From the NCBI RefSeq assembly GCF_964355755.1, contig NC_092670.1, positions 14,137,201 to 14,197,200 of the forward strand: a stretch of DNA of 60,000 nt. Direction: 5' to 3'. The position numbers were made by a program, and so were the translations under genes. Position 1 is the stretch's first letter. Each line of letters begins with the position of its first letter. Source of the DNA: Antedon mediterranea (lineage: Eukaryota > Echinodermata > Crinoidea > Comatulida > Antedonidae). Below, one piece after another: positions 57,494 to 60,000 of the stretch. The notes under the pieces are model-generated. The model was given only the letters and a program-made list of their open reading frames with translations. It was not told where the DNA came from and did not search any database.

Positions 57494-59072
57494 ACTAGAA
57501 TTTAATTCGTCACTTTGACGAATTATAGGTGATCATTTTTATCATTTTAATGAAATTAACGTTTTTTCAACATGCACGTACGTTAACATACGATCGTTAA
57601 AAGTTGATACGCCATCCTATGTCATGATGCATATACACTCATAGTGGTGAGTTGTACCTATTATGTGTCATACAATATGTACAGTATATACTGTATATCT
57701 ATATACAGTGTAGCATAGGTGAAATTACGGGACCCACATCATGTTCTAATTTTTTGGTAAGATGGAATTATCAAAATAAACTCGAAGATCACAATTTCGA
57801 AAGATAATGAATTAAGCAAATAAATATAAAGATGGGAAGAGAATTTGACACGTAGAAGCGCAATGCGCGCTCTTTGAAATGTGTATAACTTCGACTAAAG
57901 AAATTTAAAAACTACGTTTTAACTTCAACTGGCCATATGATAACATCACAACATCCGATAAGCTTAATTTTTATATTAATTCATATCTACATTTCATCAG
58001 CTTTCATAATAAGTTATAATCTTCAAGGTCACCTTTAATTCTGAAGAGCTATAATATATTCAAATTTACGGTGTAGCTGAAATTACACGACCTACGTTAT
58101 TCAAGTTTTTACGCGTGATGATGTCTTCAAAATAAAAATGTTGACAACTCCTGAGAAAGATAATTAATTGAGCAAGCACATACTAAAACTTCTGCGAAAA
58201 TCGAGCTAAAATAACGGAGATGCGCTCTTTTAAATGTGATAACCCATACAAAAAGATAAAAATTACTAATTTTTAAATTGAAGTGGCCATTTGATGACGT
58301 CATACCATTTTGTACGTCTAATGTGTACATGAATATGTATCTACAACCCAATGGCTTCCCGAATAACTTAAAAAAATTGGGGGTCACCTGCCATTCTGAA
58401 GAGTTATATTCATTTTAAAAAGGCCTTATTTTTCACCATTTTCATCACTTTGATGCAATTAATTTGCGCATTTTGACATTTTTAACCTGCTCGTATACTG
58501 TTATTTTAAGTCGGAACTGACTCAAATTTGGTGAATGTACTAAGGATGGTGAGTAGAATGCGATTTGTATAAAAAAAATTGCAATTTTTACACTTTGTAA
58601 GTATCGCGCGCGCAAAATAATTTTTTTGCGCAGTAATTTTTTGAAACACGCAAATGGCCTAATTCATGCTCTAAATTGATTAAAACGTAATTTTGAGCTT
58701 TTTAAATTTTTAATGCGCGATTTCACGCGCATGACCCTACGTGCGCGCGCGTTTTTATTTGCTAATATTTTTACCCTTGACCTGAAGTTTACGTGTAGTG
58801 AATTTTATAAATATGTGATAATGAATTATGGATATATGATTGATAATGTGATTTCACAAAATGGCGTATACGTAACGTCACGGGTCAGTGATCACGCTGA
58901 AAAGCTTATTATGGCTAAGTTAAAGTATTTGAAAGACATTGTGAAATTTTTGTGATCATTGTTATTCAACTTTTTGAGATATTTGTTACACAAAAAGTGT
59001 ACAGAAAGAAAAAAAATAATAAAGATTTCATACAATAACAATAGGTGATCATTTTATTCTAAATGATCACCT
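57494..59072 (+). repeat. Diverged unit in inverted orientation
   Basis: It begins AACTAGAATTT with stem arms AATTCGTC and GACGAATT (57510-57530) and an AGGTGATCAT repeat. It ends with the hairpin at 59043-59072. In between are mirrored unit landmarks: GAGATGCGCTCT, GTGGCCATTTGATGACGTCAT, TTTTAAGTCGGAACTGA and GCGCGCGC tracts. This is an older Helentron-like copy on the opposite strand from the array. Confidence 0.65.
59043..59072 (+). repeat. Alternative 3' hairpin, abutting the right TIR
   Basis: Twelve-bp arms AGGTGATCATTT and AAATGATCACCT enclose a 6-nt loop. The preceding ACAATAACAATA corresponds to ACAATAACAAG beside the array hairpin, so stem sequence has changed while position and neighbour are kept. 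Confidence 0.8.
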
Positions 59073-59400
59073 AATTATACACATTCTTTATTCTTGTGGG
59101 TCTAAGCTTTCTTTGGGCTATGTCCAATGAATTACTACTTAGTTTAATGTCTTGCCTAGCTGTCGATTAGCCTCGACTCGACACATTTTGTGTGACGAAG
59201 AGTGCGCGAAGGCAATCACGCGAATTGACTTAGAATCCTAGGCCTACTGTAGAAAGTATCGTATCGCAGTTGTGTAATCACTTCTTGTTGCTATACGCTT
59301 GGGTGCACACGGAACAACAAATTTAACTGATGAATTATTCATGTTTATTTTGTGACGTTTCATGAGGGGTCCCCAACTTATGTACGAAAAAAAAAATCGC
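59073..59400 (-). repeat. Right terminal inverted repeat (328 bp)
   Basis: Reverse complement of 13185-13512 with about three substitutions. It ends in ten A and TCGC, directly followed by the 9-bp duplication. Confidence 0.93.
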
Positions 59401-59409
59401 GACCGGGCG
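59401..59409. repeat. Right 9-bp target-site duplication
   Basis: GACCGGGCG, identical to 13176-13184. The predicted empty site would read GCGCGT, GACCGGGCG, CGTGAC. Confidence 0.88.
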
Positions 59410-60000
59410 CGTGACACGCGTATATTGTCCATGATCATCATATGCAATCCCCTCTGTGGTTAATATTTAATGTGTATTTTCGCTATTGCAGAAGGTTCCA
59501 ACCCTAGAAAATACATCGGGCAGTACGTGGCATATGAACGCATCAGTATCTTGGAAGGGGAGTAGTGCCCTTTCAGCTCTCCTCTCCCTCCCTGGTTATT
59601 TCGTTGTAGGCCTATTTCAATACATCGACTCTCTCTCGGATTGTATAGATCTCCATTGTGTCTGCTATTATGGCACTGGTGAAATCCGTATAGTTTAAAA
59701 ATGCATCAAGTTTTTTGTAATCCTGTTCGAATTACAAATTTTACATAACAAAAACAACCCCTGAATTCATATTTTTCCAGAATTAAAAAAAAAAAATAAT
59801 CATAAAAGTGTTATTATCCAGAAAAGTTGTAAAGCTCATAAGAAACAATCTATCAGTAAGCCGCAGTTAAGTGTCCCCCGAGGTGGTTCATGAAATATTT
59901 CATTTTTTAGCGATCACGTACATAATTTTGGGATAGATGAATTCAATATGTTGGAATCAGGTTTTTTTGGCAAAGAAAATACACATGGTTTTGATTTACT
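59410..60000. other. Right flank, no gene recognised
   Basis: A somewhat G/C-richer patch at about 59486-59698 is open for 70 codons and follows a TATTGCAG acceptor-like site, so it could be an exon. The peptide (MQKVPTLENTSGSTWHM...) is not one I recognise. The remainder is AT-rich. Confidence 0.3.

Larger units (their letters stand above)
13185..59400. mobile_element. 46.2-kb terminal-inverted-repeat element (MULE/foldback-like) filled with Helentron array
   Basis: The block starts GCGA followed by ten T and ends with the exact reverse complement (ten A, then TCGC). The inverted repeats are 328 bp with about three mismatches and sit inside a perfect 9-bp direct repeat. Nine-bp duplications and long terminal repeats are typical of Mutator-like elements. 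No MULE transposase is visible, so it would be non-autonomous. The original element may have been small (13185-13528 plus 56995-59400), with the Helentron array inserted later. The right part contains an inverted diverged unit, giving a partial foldback layout. An assembly artefact within the repeats cannot be excluded, but the two ends fit each other exactly. Confidence 0.82.

Overview
The window is metazoan nuclear DNA: split exons with GT/AG introns, AT-rich intergenic DNA and many small inverted-repeat elements. The frequent AGGCCTA-type words and the repeat load fit a marine invertebrate, perhaps a deuterostome such as an echinoderm, but I cannot fix the species.

Region 1 (1-9.4 kb, + strand) is the 3' part of a kidney-type glutaminase (GLS) gene. 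Eleven in-phase exons run from inside the serine-dependent glutaminase domain to a C-terminal ankyrin segment and stop codon. The 5' exons lie outside the window. Several small MITE-like elements sit in its introns. Region 2 (9.4-13.18 kb) is intergenic, with two related MITEs and a 47-bp minisatellite.

Region 3 (13,185-59,400) is one 46.2-kb block bounded by nearly identical 328-bp terminal inverted repeats and by a perfect 9-bp direct repeat (GACCGGGCG), as expected of a Mutator-like (MULE/foldback) insertion. Most of its interior is a head-to-tail array of about 1.2-kb units. Read on the minus strand, each unit has the anatomy of a non-autonomous Helentron (HINE/DINE-like): a 5' end with a subterminal repeat and stem-loop, a body, an A-rich tract, and in many copies a 3' terminal hairpin.

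Inside the array, at 16,151-37,089, sits a putative autonomous Helentron. It carries an intact 3105-codon minus-strand ORF: N-terminal hydrophobic segment, PHD finger, herpesvirus-tegument-type protease-like domain, OTU protease, basic 21-residue repeats, DUF6570-like region, HUH Rep, PIF1 helicase and EEP endonuclease. Its exact ends follow from nesting. Two 3'-hairpin stubs on its left and two hairpin-less bodies on its right rejoin into two complete units of about 1.22 kb, each opened inside its T tract. The array therefore seems to have grown partly by Helentrons inserting (T|T) into the T tracts of older copies.

The autonomous element also has a 350-bp tandem array upstream of a TATA box, 90-bp repeats in the presumed leader and 365-bp repeats downstream of the ORF. 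The right end of the block holds an inverted, diverged unit with its own hairpin pair. The last 0.6 kb is flanking DNA without a recognised gene.
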